From: Haloarcula marina
GTDB taxonomy: Archaea; Halobacteriota; Halobacteria; Halobacteriales; Haloarculaceae
DNA length: 64,000 nucleotides
Direction: 5' to 3'
Assembly (NCBI RefSeq): GCF_024218775.1
Contig: NZ_CP100404.1
Span: 496,001-560,000 of the forward strand
The stretch's first letter is position 1; every line of letters starts with the position of its first letter. Of this stretch, positions 45,838 through 54,676 are shown in pieces. Made by a program: the position numbers and the translations under genes. Below the pieces are notes generated by a model, which was not told where the DNA came from, searched no databases, and was given only the letters and a program-made list of their open reading frames with translations.

Positions 45838-46326
45838 CTACGGTTCGTGGAACCGTAACTCGCCGCTGTCGGTGTCCAGCGTCGCCACCGAGAACGGGTC
45901 CGGCGCGGGCGGGATGGCGATGCCGCCGGGGTTGATTCGCACCGTCCCCTCGTACTCCTCCGTCCCGGCCTGATGCGTGTGTCCGTGACAGACGTAGTCG
46001 TAGGTCCCGCACTCGACCAGTGCGTCGACGATAGCGCCGCTGGTGCCGTGATACACCGCGAACTCCTCGCCACCGAGGGTCAGTTCCCCCATCTCCCCGA
46101 GATACGTCCCGAACTCGGCGACGGTCGATTCGAGCGCCCACTCGCCGTCGTTGTTCCCGCGGACGGCGTAGAAGTCCCAGTCGCCGTCGAACGGCGACGC
46201 GGAGAAGGGCGCGACGAAGTCCCCGCAGTGGACGACCGTTTCCACGCCGTGGCGCTCGAACGTCTCGACGCTTTCGGCGACCAGTCCCGTGTTGTCGTGC
46301 GTATCGGAGACGATACCGACCTGCAT
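45838..46326 (-). CDS. Metallophosphoesterase (YfcE/MJ0936-like phosphodiesterase)
   Basis: A 162-residue calcineurin-like phosphodiesterase. VGIVSDTHDN gives the first DxH, VHCGDFVAPF and VRGNNDGEW the Asp and GNxD, VYHGTSG and CHGHTHQAG the distal histidines. The active site is complete. Substrate (cyclic nucleotide or phosphodiester) is unknown. It ends directly against the gap stop. Confidence 0.9.
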   Translation of the reverse strand: MQVGIVSDTHDNTGLVAESVETFERHGVETVVHCGDFVAPFSASPFDGDWDFYAVRGNNDGEWALESTVAEFGTYLGEMGELTLGGEEFAVYHGTSGAIVDALVECGTYDYVCHGHTHQAGTEEYEGTVRINPGGIAIPPAPDPFSVATLDTDSGELRFHEP

Positions 46327-46413
46327 GAGAGAGGGTTCTCCGGGCGGCCACAAGAACGTACCCCCGAGGGCGTATCCGCGGGGCTTTTGTCGCCGAGCGG
46401 CGAACGGTGCGCA

Positions 46414-46662
46414 ATGGCACAGGGCATCCTCGACACGCTGGGACTCGCGGCGGTCCTCGTCCTCGCGGCCCCCATCGCGCTGTTCGGGTTCGAGCACGTC
46501 GTCCGCGGCGACCTCGTGATGGGCGGCGTCTACCTCGGCGTCGCCGCGGGGCTGATTCTCGTCGAGCAGTACCTCACCACGCCGACGGACCTCCCCGGGA
46601 TGGTCGCAGAGAAGACGGTCGGCGCGGTCGTCAAGACCGACGACTCGACCGACGAGGACTAA
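46414..46662 (+). CDS. Small membrane protein (DUF7533-like)
   Basis: An 82-residue protein. Two helices ([21 protein letters not shown] and [21 protein letters not shown]) are followed by a cytoplasmic acidic tail (KTDDSTDED). It resembles small haloarchaeal membrane proteins of the DUF7533 type. Four bases overlap the convergent HARP gene. Confidence 0.6.
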   Translation: MAQGILDTLGLAAVLVLAAPIALFGFEHVVRGDLVMGGVYLGVAAGLILVEQYLTTPTDLPGMVAEKTVGAVVKTDDSTDED

Positions 46663-47333
46663 GGCTCCGAGCGCCAGCGGTCGGGGTCGTCGGCCGCGAG
46701 GTACTCGGTCAACAGCGACGGGAAGTTCCGGCCTTTCAAGTATCGAAGCCCGAAGTCCTCCGCCCAGTTGATGATGCCTTGGTCCTCCGTGACGACACCG
46801 GCGTCCAGTTCCTTCGCGAGCATCAGCAAGTCGAAGTCCTCCCGCGAGTCGAGGACGCCCCGGCGGAGGGTGTTGCGGTACTCGTCGCGCAGGTCCGAGA
46901 TGACCTTGTCGACGGCGGTCATGTGGTCGTGTTCCTCGACGGTCTCCGCGCGGGACTCCTCGGCCTTTCGCACGGCCTTCTCGGAGACGCGCAGGCCGCG
47001 GTCCACCCGGTCGGACATCTCGTCGATGAACTTGTAGACGAGGTCGGCCGGAACCATCACCTCGTGGTGGGCCGGTGACTTGGTGATGACCCACGTGTCG
47101 AGTTTCGTCAGTACGTCGTCGTCGACCCCGCGGTCGTCCAGCATCGTCGTCAACTCCGACTTGATCGACGGCGGCATGTAACACGAGATGTTGTGTATCT
47201 GCTTGGCCGCCGCGATGAGTTCCAGGAGGTCCCGACATGCGGTCTCCACGTCCTGGTCCGACCCGCGAATCTCCGTCGTGAGAAACAGCGATGTGTCGAG
47301 GACGAACCGTTGCTTGAGCGGACGGTCTGCCAT
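46659..47333 (-). CDS. HARP: RNA-free ribonuclease P homologue (RNA ligase partner, UPF0278, PIN domain)
   Basis: A 224-residue PIN-domain nuclease. [17 protein letters not shown] holds the first metal-binding Asp (~13); a helical insertion with [20 protein letters not shown] and the C-terminal [28 protein letters not shown] completes the acidic site. This is the family named RNA ligase partner and later shown to be HARP, a protein-only RNase P of Aquifex that cleaves the tRNA 5' leader; archaeal copies appear not to be the main RNase P. It is divergent from an RNA ligase gene. The ATG before ADRPLKQRF is used. Confidence 0.9.
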   Translation of the reverse strand: MADRPLKQRFVLDTSLFLTTEIRGSDQDVETACRDLLELIAAAKQIHNISCYMPPSIKSELTTMLDDRGVDDDVLTKLDTWVITKSPAHHEVMVPADLVYKFIDEMSDRVDRGLRVSEKAVRKAEESRAETVEEHDHMTAVDKVISDLRDEYRNTLRRGVLDSREDFDLLMLAKELDAGVVTEDQGIINWAEDFGLRYLKGRNFPSLLTEYLAADDPDRWRSEP

Positions 47334-47366
47334 ACCGGGAGTAGACCGCCTGTGCACAAAGGTATG

Positions 47367-47388
47367 CTGTCGGTATCCCGACCGACAG
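47367..47388. promoter_or_regulatory. Perfect inverted repeat between HARP and RNA ligase
   Basis: CTGTCGGT, six bases, ACCGACAG: a perfect 8-6-8 inverted repeat in the 84-base divergent promoter region. Immediately right is TTTTAG, a TATA-like element 26 bases before the ligase ATG; to the left is CATACC, 29 bases from the HARP start. A regulator bound here would cover both promoters. Confidence 0.6.
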
Positions 47389-47417
47389 TTTTAGTCATTA
47401 CGGCAACAATTAGAGGC

Positions 47418-48533
47418 ATGGCTCGCGACTGGGCTGCCGTCTTCGACCTCGGTGACACCGCGGTCGCGGACCTGCTGGAACACTTCCACCAGCGGTGGTT
47501 TCGCGGGCGGCGCTACCGCCACCTGTCCGACGCTCGCCACGGCGTCGAACGCGGGACGGCTATCGTCGGCGACGTGGTCGTTCGCGGCTACCCGTCGATG
47601 TCGCGCGCCCTCGTCCTCGAACCCGCCGTCGATCAGCGGTTCGACGGCCCGGTCGCCGTCGAGGAGAAACTCAACGGCTACAACGTCCGCGTCGCCCGAA
47701 TCGACGGCGACGTGATGGCGTTCACGCGGAGCGGGTTCGTCTGCCCGTACACGACCGCCCACGTGGAGCGAGCGGTCGACACCGCCGACTTCTTCGACGA
47801 CTTCCCCGAGCGGATGCTCTGTGGCGAACTCGTCGGCCCCGAGAACCCGTACACCGACCACGACTACCCGGAGGTCGAGAACGCGGCCTTCTACGTCTTC
47901 GACGTCCGTCACCGCGAAACCGGCGACCCGATGCCGGTCGAGCGCCGCCGTGATATCTGCGTCGCCTACGACTTCGCTGCGGTTCGGCACTACGGCACGT
48001 TCTCGCCCGCGGCGGCGGCCGCGACGGCCATGGTCGCGGTCCGCGACCTCGATGCCCGCGGCCGCGAAGGGGTGGTGCTGAAGTCCGCCGACGGCGAGCG
48101 AGCGCTGAAGTACACCACGAGCGCTATCCACCGCGCCGACCTCGAGCACGCCTTCTCGCTCCCGTTCGACTACGGCCAGTCGTTCCTGTTCACCCGGGTC
48201 ATGCGCGAGGCGTTTCAGGCCGTGGAGTTCGACGAACGGCCCGAAGCGACGCGCGAACGCGCACAGAAACTCGGCGAGGCAATCTTGCGCCCCGCCGTCG
48301 AGACGATTCGGGCCGTCGAAGACGGCGCTCCGGTCGGCGAGACCCACACCGTCCGGGCGGACCCGGCGGTACTCGACGCGTTACTGTCGTACTTCGAGGA
48401 CCGAGGACTCGAACTGGTCGTCGAGCGAGACGACATCGAAGGCGGGGAGCGCGTCGTCCGCTTTACGAAGGTCGCGCGGTCGACGCTGGATACGACGCGG
48501 TACTACTTGGGCGGCGGGACCGTCGACGAGTAG
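47418..48533 (+). CDS. ATP-dependent RNA ligase (Pab1020 family)
   Basis: A 371-residue nucleotidyltransferase ligase. VEEKLNGYNVRVA contains the adenylated Lys (~84), FTRSGFVCPY is motif Ia/III-like, LCGELVGPENPY motif III, GREGVVLKSADG motif IV and YTTSAIHRADLEHAF part of motif V. The C-terminal helical domain matches archaeal homodimeric RNA ligases that join 5'-phosphate and 3'-OH RNA ends or circularise RNA. It pairs with HARP, called its partner for this co-occurrence. Substrate RNAs are unknown. Confidence 0.9.
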   Translation: MARDWAAVFDLGDTAVADLLEHFHQRWFRGRRYRHLSDARHGVERGTAIVGDVVVRGYPSMSRALVLEPAVDQRFDGPVAVEEKLNGYNVRVARIDGDVMAFTRSGFVCPYTTAHVERAVDTADFFDDFPERMLCGELVGPENPYTDHDYPEVENAAFYVFDVRHRETGDPMPVERRRDICVAYDFAAVRHYGTFSPAAAAATAMVAVRDLDARGREGVVLKSADGERALKYTTSAIHRADLEHAFSLPFDYGQSFLFTRVMREAFQAVEFDERPEATRERAQKLGEAILRPAVETIRAVEDGAPVGETHTVRADPAVLDALLSYFEDRGLELVVERDDIEGGERVVRFTKVARSTLDTTRYYLGGGTVDE

Positions 48534-48539
48534 TCGGTC

Positions 48540-50381
48540 TCAGTCGGCGACGATGGCGTCGCCTGCCTCGTCCAGCAGTTCGTCGATGGAGCGGTCGCTC
48601 GGTTCGTTCTCCAGCAACACGTCGATGGGGAGGGTCGGCGCGCCGTCGATGAGATTCTCCATGAGGACGAGGCGCTCGCGGGCACGGGACATCCCGACGT
48701 AGAAGACGCGGCGCTCGTTGTCGGTCAGGGTCGGGACCGGACTCGTGTGTTTGGTGAACTCGTCGACACCGGGCACCTCGATGCCCTGTTGGTCGACGGT
48801 GGCGGCCATCTGCTCGACCACTTTCTCGGTGAGGTCGGTGGCGACGAACACGTGGTCGGCCTCGCGCCCCTTCGCGGAGTGAATCGTCCCGAGGCGGACG
48901 CGGTCGGGGTCCATCCCGCGGTAGTCGCCCTTGAAGTAAGCGTCGACGGTCCGCTCTTGGAAGTTGGTCACCTTCCGGAGCATGTCCGAGGCCGACGCAG
49001 TGTCGGGGGCGAACGGGACGTGGTCGGTGACCACGTCGGGTTCGATTTCGATTTCGGCGATGTCGTCCTCCACGCTGTCGTCCTCGATGTCCTCCAAGGC
49101 GTCGAAGAAGTCGTCGCGCTCGCCGGTCCCGAAGGCGGAGTCGACGAGCATATCGGCGAGGCGGCGCGCCTCCAGCAGCGAGAGCGATTCGTCGTTCTCG
49201 ATGGCCTCCACGCCGTTGACGTACTGGGTCAGGCGGTCGGTCCACATCCGCTGGTCGGTCAGACAGGAGAAGGGGATGCCGTCGCCGATGAACTCGTCGA
49301 TGAACTGGAACATCTGGTAGCGCGCCCGGAACAGCACCATCACCGTCTCGTCGGACTGCTCGACGGTGCCCTTGACGTTGCGGACGAGGTTGAACATCGA
49401 GGGGTTCTGGACCGCTTCGACGCGGCCGCCTTCCTTACGCGGATTCAGGTCCTTCTCCTGGCGTTTCTCGATGTGGCGCACCTCGCGGTTGACGACGTTG
49501 AGGATGCGCGAGGGCAGTCGGTAGGAGTTGGGCAGAATCTCGTCCTGGGTCACGTCCTCCTCCAGCAGGAGGTCTGGGTCCGCGCCCTGCCACGCGTAGA
49601 CGACCTGGTCGTCGTCGCCCGCGATGAGGACCCGCTTCATGTGGGGCTTCCACTCCTGATACACGTCGTACTGCAGGGTCGTGATGTCCTGGAACTCGTC
49701 GATGATGAGGTAGTCGACGTTCGGGAGCAAGGAGCGCTGGGCGACGCGTTCGAGCATGTCGGCGAAGCCGATGACGTCGTTGTCGCCCTTGTAGGTCCGC
49801 CAGCCACGGATGGCGTTGGGCACGTCCACGCGGTCGTCGTCGGTCGGCCACGTCGGCGTGTACTTGTTGCCGGTCTGGGCGTTGTCGTCTATCTCCGGCG
49901 GGAGACGGACCTCCTCGTCGTCCCATTTAAACGGCACGTCGTACCAGTCCGAGACGTCCCGGCGGGTCCGCTGGAGCCACTGACTCGTCGCGATAATCTT
50001 GTTCCCGAGCGTCGTCGACCGGGCCGACCGTCGACGGGACCCCTCGTACTCGTCCTCGTAGTCGAGGCCGAACTGGTCGCAGAACTCCTCTTTGTCCGAC
50101 TCGCCGACCACGTCGCCACGCGAGAGGTTCAGCAGTTCGTAGGCCTTCGCGTGCATCGTACAGACGTTTCCGCGGAGCGCCCGCGGGCTCACGTCGAGTC
50201 GTTCGGCGAGGCGGTCACGAATCTCGGCGGCCGCGGCGCGCGTGTACGAGACGACCAGTACGTCCCGGAAGTCGACGTCGTCCTCTTCGAGGATGCCCTC
50301 GACTCGGTCCAGCAGTGCCGTGGTCTTCCCGCTTCCCGGCCCACCGAACAGACGGATAACCTCGGTGGTCGAATCAGTCAT
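48540..50381 (-). CDS. UvrD/Rep-type superfamily 1 DNA helicase
   Basis: A 613-residue helicase. Motif I is GGPGSGKTTAL, motif Ia VLVVSYTRAAAAEI, motif II YLIIDEFQDIT, motif III AGDDDQVVYAWQGADP, motif V TIHSAKGREADHVFV and motif VI VFYVGMSRARERLVL. This suits a 3'-5' helicase of repair or recombination. The ATG before TDSTTEVIRLFG avoids an upstream nonconserved extension. It is convergent with the RNA ligase with a six-base gap between stops. Confidence 0.9.
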   Translation of the reverse strand: MTDSTTEVIRLFGGPGSGKTTALLDRVEGILEEDDVDFRDVLVVSYTRAAAAEIRDRLAERLDVSPRALRGNVCTMHAKAYELLNLSRGDVVGESDKEEFCDQFGLDYEDEYEGSRRRSARSTTLGNKIIATSQWLQRTRRDVSDWYDVPFKWDDEEVRLPPEIDDNAQTGNKYTPTWPTDDDRVDVPNAIRGWRTYKGDNDVIGFADMLERVAQRSLLPNVDYLIIDEFQDITTLQYDVYQEWKPHMKRVLIAGDDDQVVYAWQGADPDLLLEEDVTQDEILPNSYRLPSRILNVVNREVRHIEKRQEKDLNPRKEGGRVEAVQNPSMFNLVRNVKGTVEQSDETVMVLFRARYQMFQFIDEFIGDGIPFSCLTDQRMWTDRLTQYVNGVEAIENDESLSLLEARRLADMLVDSAFGTGERDDFFDALEDIEDDSVEDDIAEIEIEPDVVTDHVPFAPDTASASDMLRKVTNFQERTVDAYFKGDYRGMDPDRVRLGTIHSAKGREADHVFVATDLTEKVVEQMAATVDQQGIEVPGVDEFTKHTSPVPTLTDNERRVFYVGMSRARERLVLMENLIDGAPTLPIDVLLENEPSDRSIDELLDEAGDAIVAD

Positions 50382-50460
50382 TGCACATGTAGTAGGCCCC
50401 CGCACCAATAAACGACGTGCTTTGGAAAAACCGGGGGTTACTCGACTGTCGATGCGACGG

Positions 50461-50613
50461 CTACCGCGTCGACCGCGCCGCCCGAACGTCTGCCCCGTCT
50501 CTAATCATGTCCTCGCAGGAGGGACAGACCCGGGGGGCGTCGGTTTCGGACGGCGTGAACACGCGGACGTAGTCCTTCGTTACGAAGGACCCACAGTTTT
50601 GGCACTCTGGCAT
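50461..50613 (-). CDS. DUF7563-like small zinc-binding protein
   Basis: A 50-residue protein with two CxxC pairs (MPECQNCGSF and RVCPSCEDMI) and a conserved VTKDYVRVFTP link, giving one zinc site. It matches the small haloarchaeal DUF7563 type by pattern. The ATG directly before PECQNCG is taken; two in-frame ATGs exist upstream. Role unknown, perhaps nucleic-acid or protein binding. Confidence 0.6.
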   Translation of the reverse strand: MPECQNCGSFVTKDYVRVFTPSETDAPRVCPSCEDMIRDGADVRAARSTR

Positions 50614-50836
50614 ACCCTCTATCTCCGGTGCTGTCATCCAGCCGAACGAACAGCACACTCTCGCCTATTGTCATAATGTAATAAATAATTACTGGGTGTC
50701 ACGACGGCTTACCGCGGCGCGGTATCACCGGACGTGGGTCGATTTCCCGGCCGGGCGATGGTACGCCGTCCGGGTCTCGCTCTCCGGGCATCGACAGCGT
50801 TTCGGCGACGCGGAGCGCCGTCACGGCGGGCCTCGG

Positions 50837-51148
50837 TCACCGGTACAGCGAGACGTACAGCATCGCGAAGCCGACGATGAACGGAATCGTCTCGGCCATC
50901 TGGAAGAACACGTCGACGAGCGGACTGGTGTCGCCCGCGCTCAACTGCGTGATGACGCTGGTGATGGCGACGCCCATACTGATGAACGCGAACCCGACGA
51001 AGGCGTACTGCAGGCGCTCTGAGGGGCGCTTCCGGTAGGCCTGGAAACTGATGAGCGTGATGCCCAGCGTCAGGCCGAACACGACCATCCGCATCAGGAC
51101 GAGTGCCCCCCGGGCAATCGGAATCACGTCGACCACGGTCACCACCAC
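50837..51148 (-). CDS. DUF7521-like membrane protein
   Basis: A 103-residue protein with about three helices (ALVLMRMVVFGLTLGITLISFQAY, LQYAFVGFAFISMGVAITSVI, TIPFIVGFAMLYVSLY). The start is uncertain: three GTG codons follow one another. Downstream of an HTH protein with nine bases between stop and start on the same strand, a two-gene arrangement common in haloarchaea (HTH plus DUF7521). Confidence 0.6.
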   Translation of the reverse strand: MVVTVVDVIPIARGALVLMRMVVFGLTLGITLISFQAYRKRPSERLQYAFVGFAFISMGVAITSVITQLSAGDTSPLVDVFFQMAETIPFIVGFAMLYVSLYR

Positions 51149-51157
51149 CTCATCGGT

Positions 51158-51508
51158 TCACTCCGGATTCAGTTCGTCCCACAACTGGCCGAACCGGTCC
51201 GGGAGATTCTCCTCGCGGTAGATGCGGACCTTGTACTCCTGGTCCTCCAAGGAGATGACCGTCGACTCGAAGTTCGACTCGTACACCTTGTAGTGATTCC
51301 CGTCCTCGGCGACGAGGGTGTGGTCGGTGACGAGGTCGTACTCGTCCAGCATCTCGATGCGGCGATACACCGTCGGCAGCGAGAGGTCGCACTCCTCGGC
51401 GAGTTCCTTCGCGGAGTGCGGGTCCCGGCTGATGGCTGCCAACACCCGTCTCGCGTGTTGGTCCCCGATTGTGTCGAGAATCTCCTCGATACTCTTGTCC
51501 TCTGCCAC
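51158..51508 (-). CDS. ArsR-like winged-helix transcriptional regulator
   Basis: A 116-residue regulator. IGDQHARRVLAAISRDPHSAKELAEECDLS is cut here: the region ARRVLAAISRD, SAKELAEECD, LPTVYRRIEMLDEYDLV forms the winged helix, with VSRR-like recognition replaced by LSLPTVYRR. The C-terminal half (HYKVYESNFESTVISLED) is a beta extension. A GTG start is assumed over a TTG two codons earlier. It probably controls the adjacent DUF7521 gene. Confidence 0.75.
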   Translation of the reverse strand: MAEDKSIEEILDTIGDQHARRVLAAISRDPHSAKELAEECDLSLPTVYRRIEMLDEYDLVTDHTLVAEDGNHYKVYESNFESTVISLEDQEYKVRIYREENLPDRFGQLWDELNPE

Positions 51509-51639
51509 TGTCAATGCGTTCTCGGCAGGTCACATAAGCGTTTTCGAGCGCCGGGGTGACTTCACGCTCAGAACACGCTGACGGGTTTATATGTGGTCAC
51601 GGCGCTTCCCCTCGCCGTGACGACCCTTCGGGTGAGATG

Positions 51640-52122
51640 ATGTCCGGCAACAACCTCCGTCGCGTACGGACCGACTCGACGACCGACAGCACCATCGACC
51701 GACTGACGCCGCTCGCCGCGGGCCCAGACTCGACGGCCAGCGGGGACCACGGCGTCCCCGAGACACTGCTGGCGTCGGCCGCCGAGGACGTCGCCGCCGG
51801 GGACCTCGACGTCGACGACGGCCTCGTGACCCAGAGTTTGGACGAGATTCTGCTCGCACTGGTCGCGATGAACGGCGGCACGCACGGGTCACGCCTCATG
51901 GCCGACCTCGCGACGCTGTTCGACGCGCAACTGAGTCCCGGCACGGTGTATCCCCGACTCCACGACCTCGACGCCGACGGGATGCTCGCGATGCACGAGT
52001 TAGTCCAGACCAAAGAGTACGCCGTCGACGACACGGCGACCGCGGCCGACCGCATCGAACAGGCCGCCTACGACCACTTCCGCGCGGGACTGTTCCTCTA
52101 CGCGTCGCTCGATTCGGTGTAG
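51640..52122 (+). CDS. PadR-like winged-helix protein
   Basis: A 160-residue protein. Residues ~60-150 look like a PadR-type winged helix (LDEILLALVAMNGGTHGSRL, QLSPGTVYPRLHDLDADGML), and the first 60 are acidic and low-complexity. The pattern GTVYPRLxxLxxxGxL is the PadR recognition helix. Target unknown. Two tandem ATGs (51637, 51640) leave the exact start open; GGTGAG stands just before. Confidence 0.7.
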   Translation: MSGNNLRRVRTDSTTDSTIDRLTPLAAGPDSTASGDHGVPETLLASAAEDVAAGDLDVDDGLVTQSLDEILLALVAMNGGTHGSRLMADLATLFDAQLSPGTVYPRLHDLDADGMLAMHELVQTKEYAVDDTATAADRIEQAAYDHFRAGLFLYASLDSV

Positions 52123-52201
52123 TCGTCGGTGGGGTCACGCGACGCGCCGCTGGACGGCGTTCCGTTTCACCCGAAAAAACCGCTACGCGCTGGGTAGCCG
52201 C

Positions 52202-52378
52202 TTATACCGGTGTCCACCCGCACACTGAACACTCGCTCGCCGCTGTCTCGTGAAGGCCGCCGCAGTCCGGACACTGTTTCTTGTTATAGTTCTCCTCCCA
52301 ACCCGTCGTCTCGACCTCGTGGCCGCGTTGGGAGAGGAATTCGTCGAACATGTCGTCTCCACTCGGTGCGGTCGCCAT
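52202..52378 (-). CDS. HVO_0416-like small zinc finger protein
   Basis: A 58-residue protein. The C-terminal half has CPDCGGLH and CSVCGW, a four-cysteine zinc ribbon; the N-terminal half (MFDEFLSQRGHEVETTGWEENYNKKQ) is acidic. I recognise the general pattern of the haloarchaeal HVO_0416-type family. A second possible start is the inner ATG at MFDEF. Function is unknown. Confidence 0.65.
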   Translation of the reverse strand: MATAPSGDDMFDEFLSQRGHEVETTGWEENYNKKQCPDCGGLHETAASECSVCGWTPV

Positions 52379-52560
52379 ACATGATATGGTATAGCACACC
52401 AGTATTTAGAGCTACCGATACTGAGAAACGTTGCCGCCCCACACGATAGCCGTCGCCGCCGGGAGCGCTCTCGGGGTGTACCGTGCGTTTTCGAGAAATT
52501 CGATTCCGACGGCGGTCACGCCTGTCGTCTCGCGACCGCCGAGACGCCTCCGGGACTGTC

Positions 52561-52588
52561 GTCGGCCGTCGGCCGTCGGCCGTCGGCG
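52561..52588. repeat. Four-unit heptamer tandem repeat
   Basis: GTCGGCC is repeated four times in a row, the last copy ending in G. It stands in the 190-base gap beside a frameshifted small gene and could be a site of slippage. It encodes nothing. Confidence 0.8.
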
Positions 52589-52595
52589 GACCGCC

Positions 52596-52886
52596 TCAGA
52601 TCGCGTCCACGAGGCCTTCGAACGTGACGCGCGTCGCCTCGAAGTCCTCCAGGAACTCCTTCGACCGCCGTCGAGTTCGACGACGAACGACTCCTGCGTG
52701 GGGAACTCGTTGGAGAAGGGGCGGACGATGCTCTGCTTTACGTCGACGATGGTTCCGGTCGTCGCCTCGAACGCCTCCTCGCTCTCGGTGGGCCGTCGCG
52801 CGGAGAAGGCCCAGCAGGAGCACGAAGAAGAGCGCGAAGAGCGCGAACGACAGCTGTACTGAAGCGGTCGCGTGTCGCTGGCGCAC
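52596..52886 (-). pseudogene. Frameshifted small membrane protein
   Basis: No single frame reads through, but a coherent protein emerges when two shifts are allowed. Frame one gives a membrane helix (QLSFALFALFFVLLLGLL) from ~52865. The alternative frame then supplies SEEAFEATTGTIVDVKQS and RPFSNEFPTQESFVVELDG. Near 52660 the first frame returns with SKEFLEDFEATRVTFEGLVDAI and a stop. The shifts compensate each other and lie about 100 bases apart (near 52785 and 52665). Either two sequence errors or a real inactivating pair of indels explains this. Confidence 0.65.
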
Positions 52887-53010
52887 TGGTCAGTGAGACG
52901 AGAGCGCCCTCTGCCGTTCGATGTGGCGCCGACGCCGCCGAATAAACTTTCAACCGGTGGTTCTCCCCTCTTCCGATGCCCTCTTCGGTCCCTCCCGTGT
53001 ACGGTCGGCG

Positions 53011-54036
53011 ATGTCCGAGACGAACCGCGTCTATCGGCTGGCGAAACGTCCCGAGGGAACACCGACGCACGACGCGTTCGAACTGGCCGAAGAGCGAGTT
53101 CCGGACCCCGGACCGGGCGAGGCGCTCGTCCGGACGCTGTATCTCTCCGTCGACCCGTACATGCGCGACCGAATGCGAGCGGGCGAGTCCTACGCGGAAC
53201 CGTGGGCCGTCGGCGACGCGCTCCGCGGCGGCGTCGTCGGCGAAGTCGTCGCGTCCAACGGCGCAGGGTTCGAGAGTGGCGACGTGGTCACCGGCGAACT
53301 CGACTGGGCCGACTACACCACCGCCCCCGGTGCGGAACTGACGCCGGTCGACCCCGACGTTGCCCCGCTCTCGACGCGACTCGGCGTCCTCGGGATGCCC
53401 GGGCTGACCGCCTACTTCGGCACGCGCGAGGTCGCCCAGCCGTCCGCTGGCGAGACGTTCGTCGTCACCGGTGCGGCGGGCGCCGTCGGGTCCGTCGCCG
53501 GGCAACTCGCCAAACTACAGGGCGCACGCGTCGTCGGGTTCGCCGGGTCCGACGAGAAGGTCACCTTCGTCGAAGACGAACTGGGCTTCGACGCCTGCAT
53601 CAACTACAAGACGACCGACGACTACCGCGCCGCGCTCGACGAGGCCGCGCCGGACGGCGTCGACGCCTACTTCGACAACGTGGGCGGCGAGATAACCGAC
53701 GCCGTGTTCACCCGACTGAACGTCGACGCGAGCGTCGCCGTCTGCGGCCAAATCTCGATGTACAACGACGAGGAAATACCCGTCGGCCCGCGGAAACTCG
53801 GCCAACTCATCCAGAGGCGGGCCACCGTCGAGGGCTTCCTCGTGAGCGACTTCGAACCCCGCTTCGAGACGGCGGCCAAACGACTCGGCCGCTGGGTGGG
53901 GTCGGGCGACCTGACGTACCGAGAGACCGTAACCGAGGGGCTGGCGAACGCACCCGACGCCTTCCTCGGCCTCTTCGAGGGCGAGAACATCGGGAAGCAA
54001 CTCGTCCACGTCGCCGAACGAGAGCAGTCTTCGTAG
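53011..54036 (+). CDS. Zinc-independent MDR family NADP-dependent oxidoreductase (curA-like)
   Basis: A 341-residue medium-chain dehydrogenase/reductase. VPDPGPGEALVRTLYLSVDPYM and GDALRGGVVGEVVAS form the catalytic half, GMPGLTAYFGT precedes the Rossmann motif VTGAAGAVGSVAGQLAKLQG, and YFDNVGGEI follows. Zn-binding cysteines of classical alcohol dehydrogenases are absent. It resembles prostaglandin/curcumin reductases that reduce alpha,beta-unsaturated ketones with NADPH. The ATG before SETNRVYRLAK is used. Confidence 0.9.
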   Translation: MSETNRVYRLAKRPEGTPTHDAFELAEERVPDPGPGEALVRTLYLSVDPYMRDRMRAGESYAEPWAVGDALRGGVVGEVVASNGAGFESGDVVTGELDWADYTTAPGAELTPVDPDVAPLSTRLGVLGMPGLTAYFGTREVAQPSAGETFVVTGAAGAVGSVAGQLAKLQGARVVGFAGSDEKVTFVEDELGFDACINYKTTDDYRAALDEAAPDGVDAYFDNVGGEITDAVFTRLNVDASVAVCGQISMYNDEEIPVGPRKLGQLIQRRATVEGFLVSDFEPRFETAAKRLGRWVGSGDLTYRETVTEGLANAPDAFLGLFEGENIGKQLVHVAEREQSS

Positions 54037-54225
54037 CCCGCGGCGCTGGCAACGAGTCGACCGGTTCGTCGGGAACCGGCCGGACGTCCGACGTCTGCCG
54101 GACGAGTCCAGAACGCACAAGAACGGCAGACACACTTTCGGATGTGTGCCGAGTTAGGTCGCTTGCCAGGCAAACCTTTCCGGTATTCTATGCATCTTGT
54201 CCCTCGGAACTAACCTGCTAAGCGA

Positions 54226-54630
54226 ATGGTCGACGAACCGAACGTCGGTACTCCGGTCACGTCCCGGAGAGCAGTTCTCGGGACGGTTCTCGGGGGGTCG
54301 GTGGCGTCACTGACCGGTTGTCTCCGACTTACGGAAGACGAGGCCACGGCAGACCCGACGGTGACGAACACGGAACAGAGTCGTACTGACACGGGAACCA
54401 CGGCGAACACGACCACCGCAGCCCAGCGTGTCGACCTGACACGGCTCTGGTCGCTCCCCGATTTGAGCGGGCAGCTAGCAACGCCGAACGTCGTTGCGTG
54501 GAGATACGACGACTCCGTACTGGTCGGCCAGTACCGGCAGAACGCGCCCGACCGTCTGGTTCGGGTCACCGCTGACGGCGACAAACTATGGGAGACAGGG
54601 TGGATTTCGGATACGCCAGTCGTGACCTGA
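54226..54630 (+). CDS. Short TAT lipoprotein, possibly truncated PQQ-like beta-propeller
   Basis: A 134-residue exported protein. The signal carries a twin-arginine motif (TSRRAVLGTVLGG) and a lipobox (SLTGC), then a Thr/Asn-rich linker. The remaining ~60 residues (RLWSLPDLSGQLATPNVVAW, LVRVTADGDKLWETG) look like one blade of a PQQ-type propeller, so it may be the remnant of a longer protein. Only 46 bases separate it from the convergent permease gene. Confidence 0.6.
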   Translation: MVDEPNVGTPVTSRRAVLGTVLGGSVASLTGCLRLTEDEATADPTVTNTEQSRTDTGTTANTTTAAQRVDLTRLWSLPDLSGQLATPNVVAWRYDDSVLVGQYRQNAPDRLVRVTADGDKLWETGWISDTPVVT

Positions 54631-54676
54631 GCGACGGGTCGGCCGTCCGCCTCCCGACGAGGAACTGGAGGCGAGG

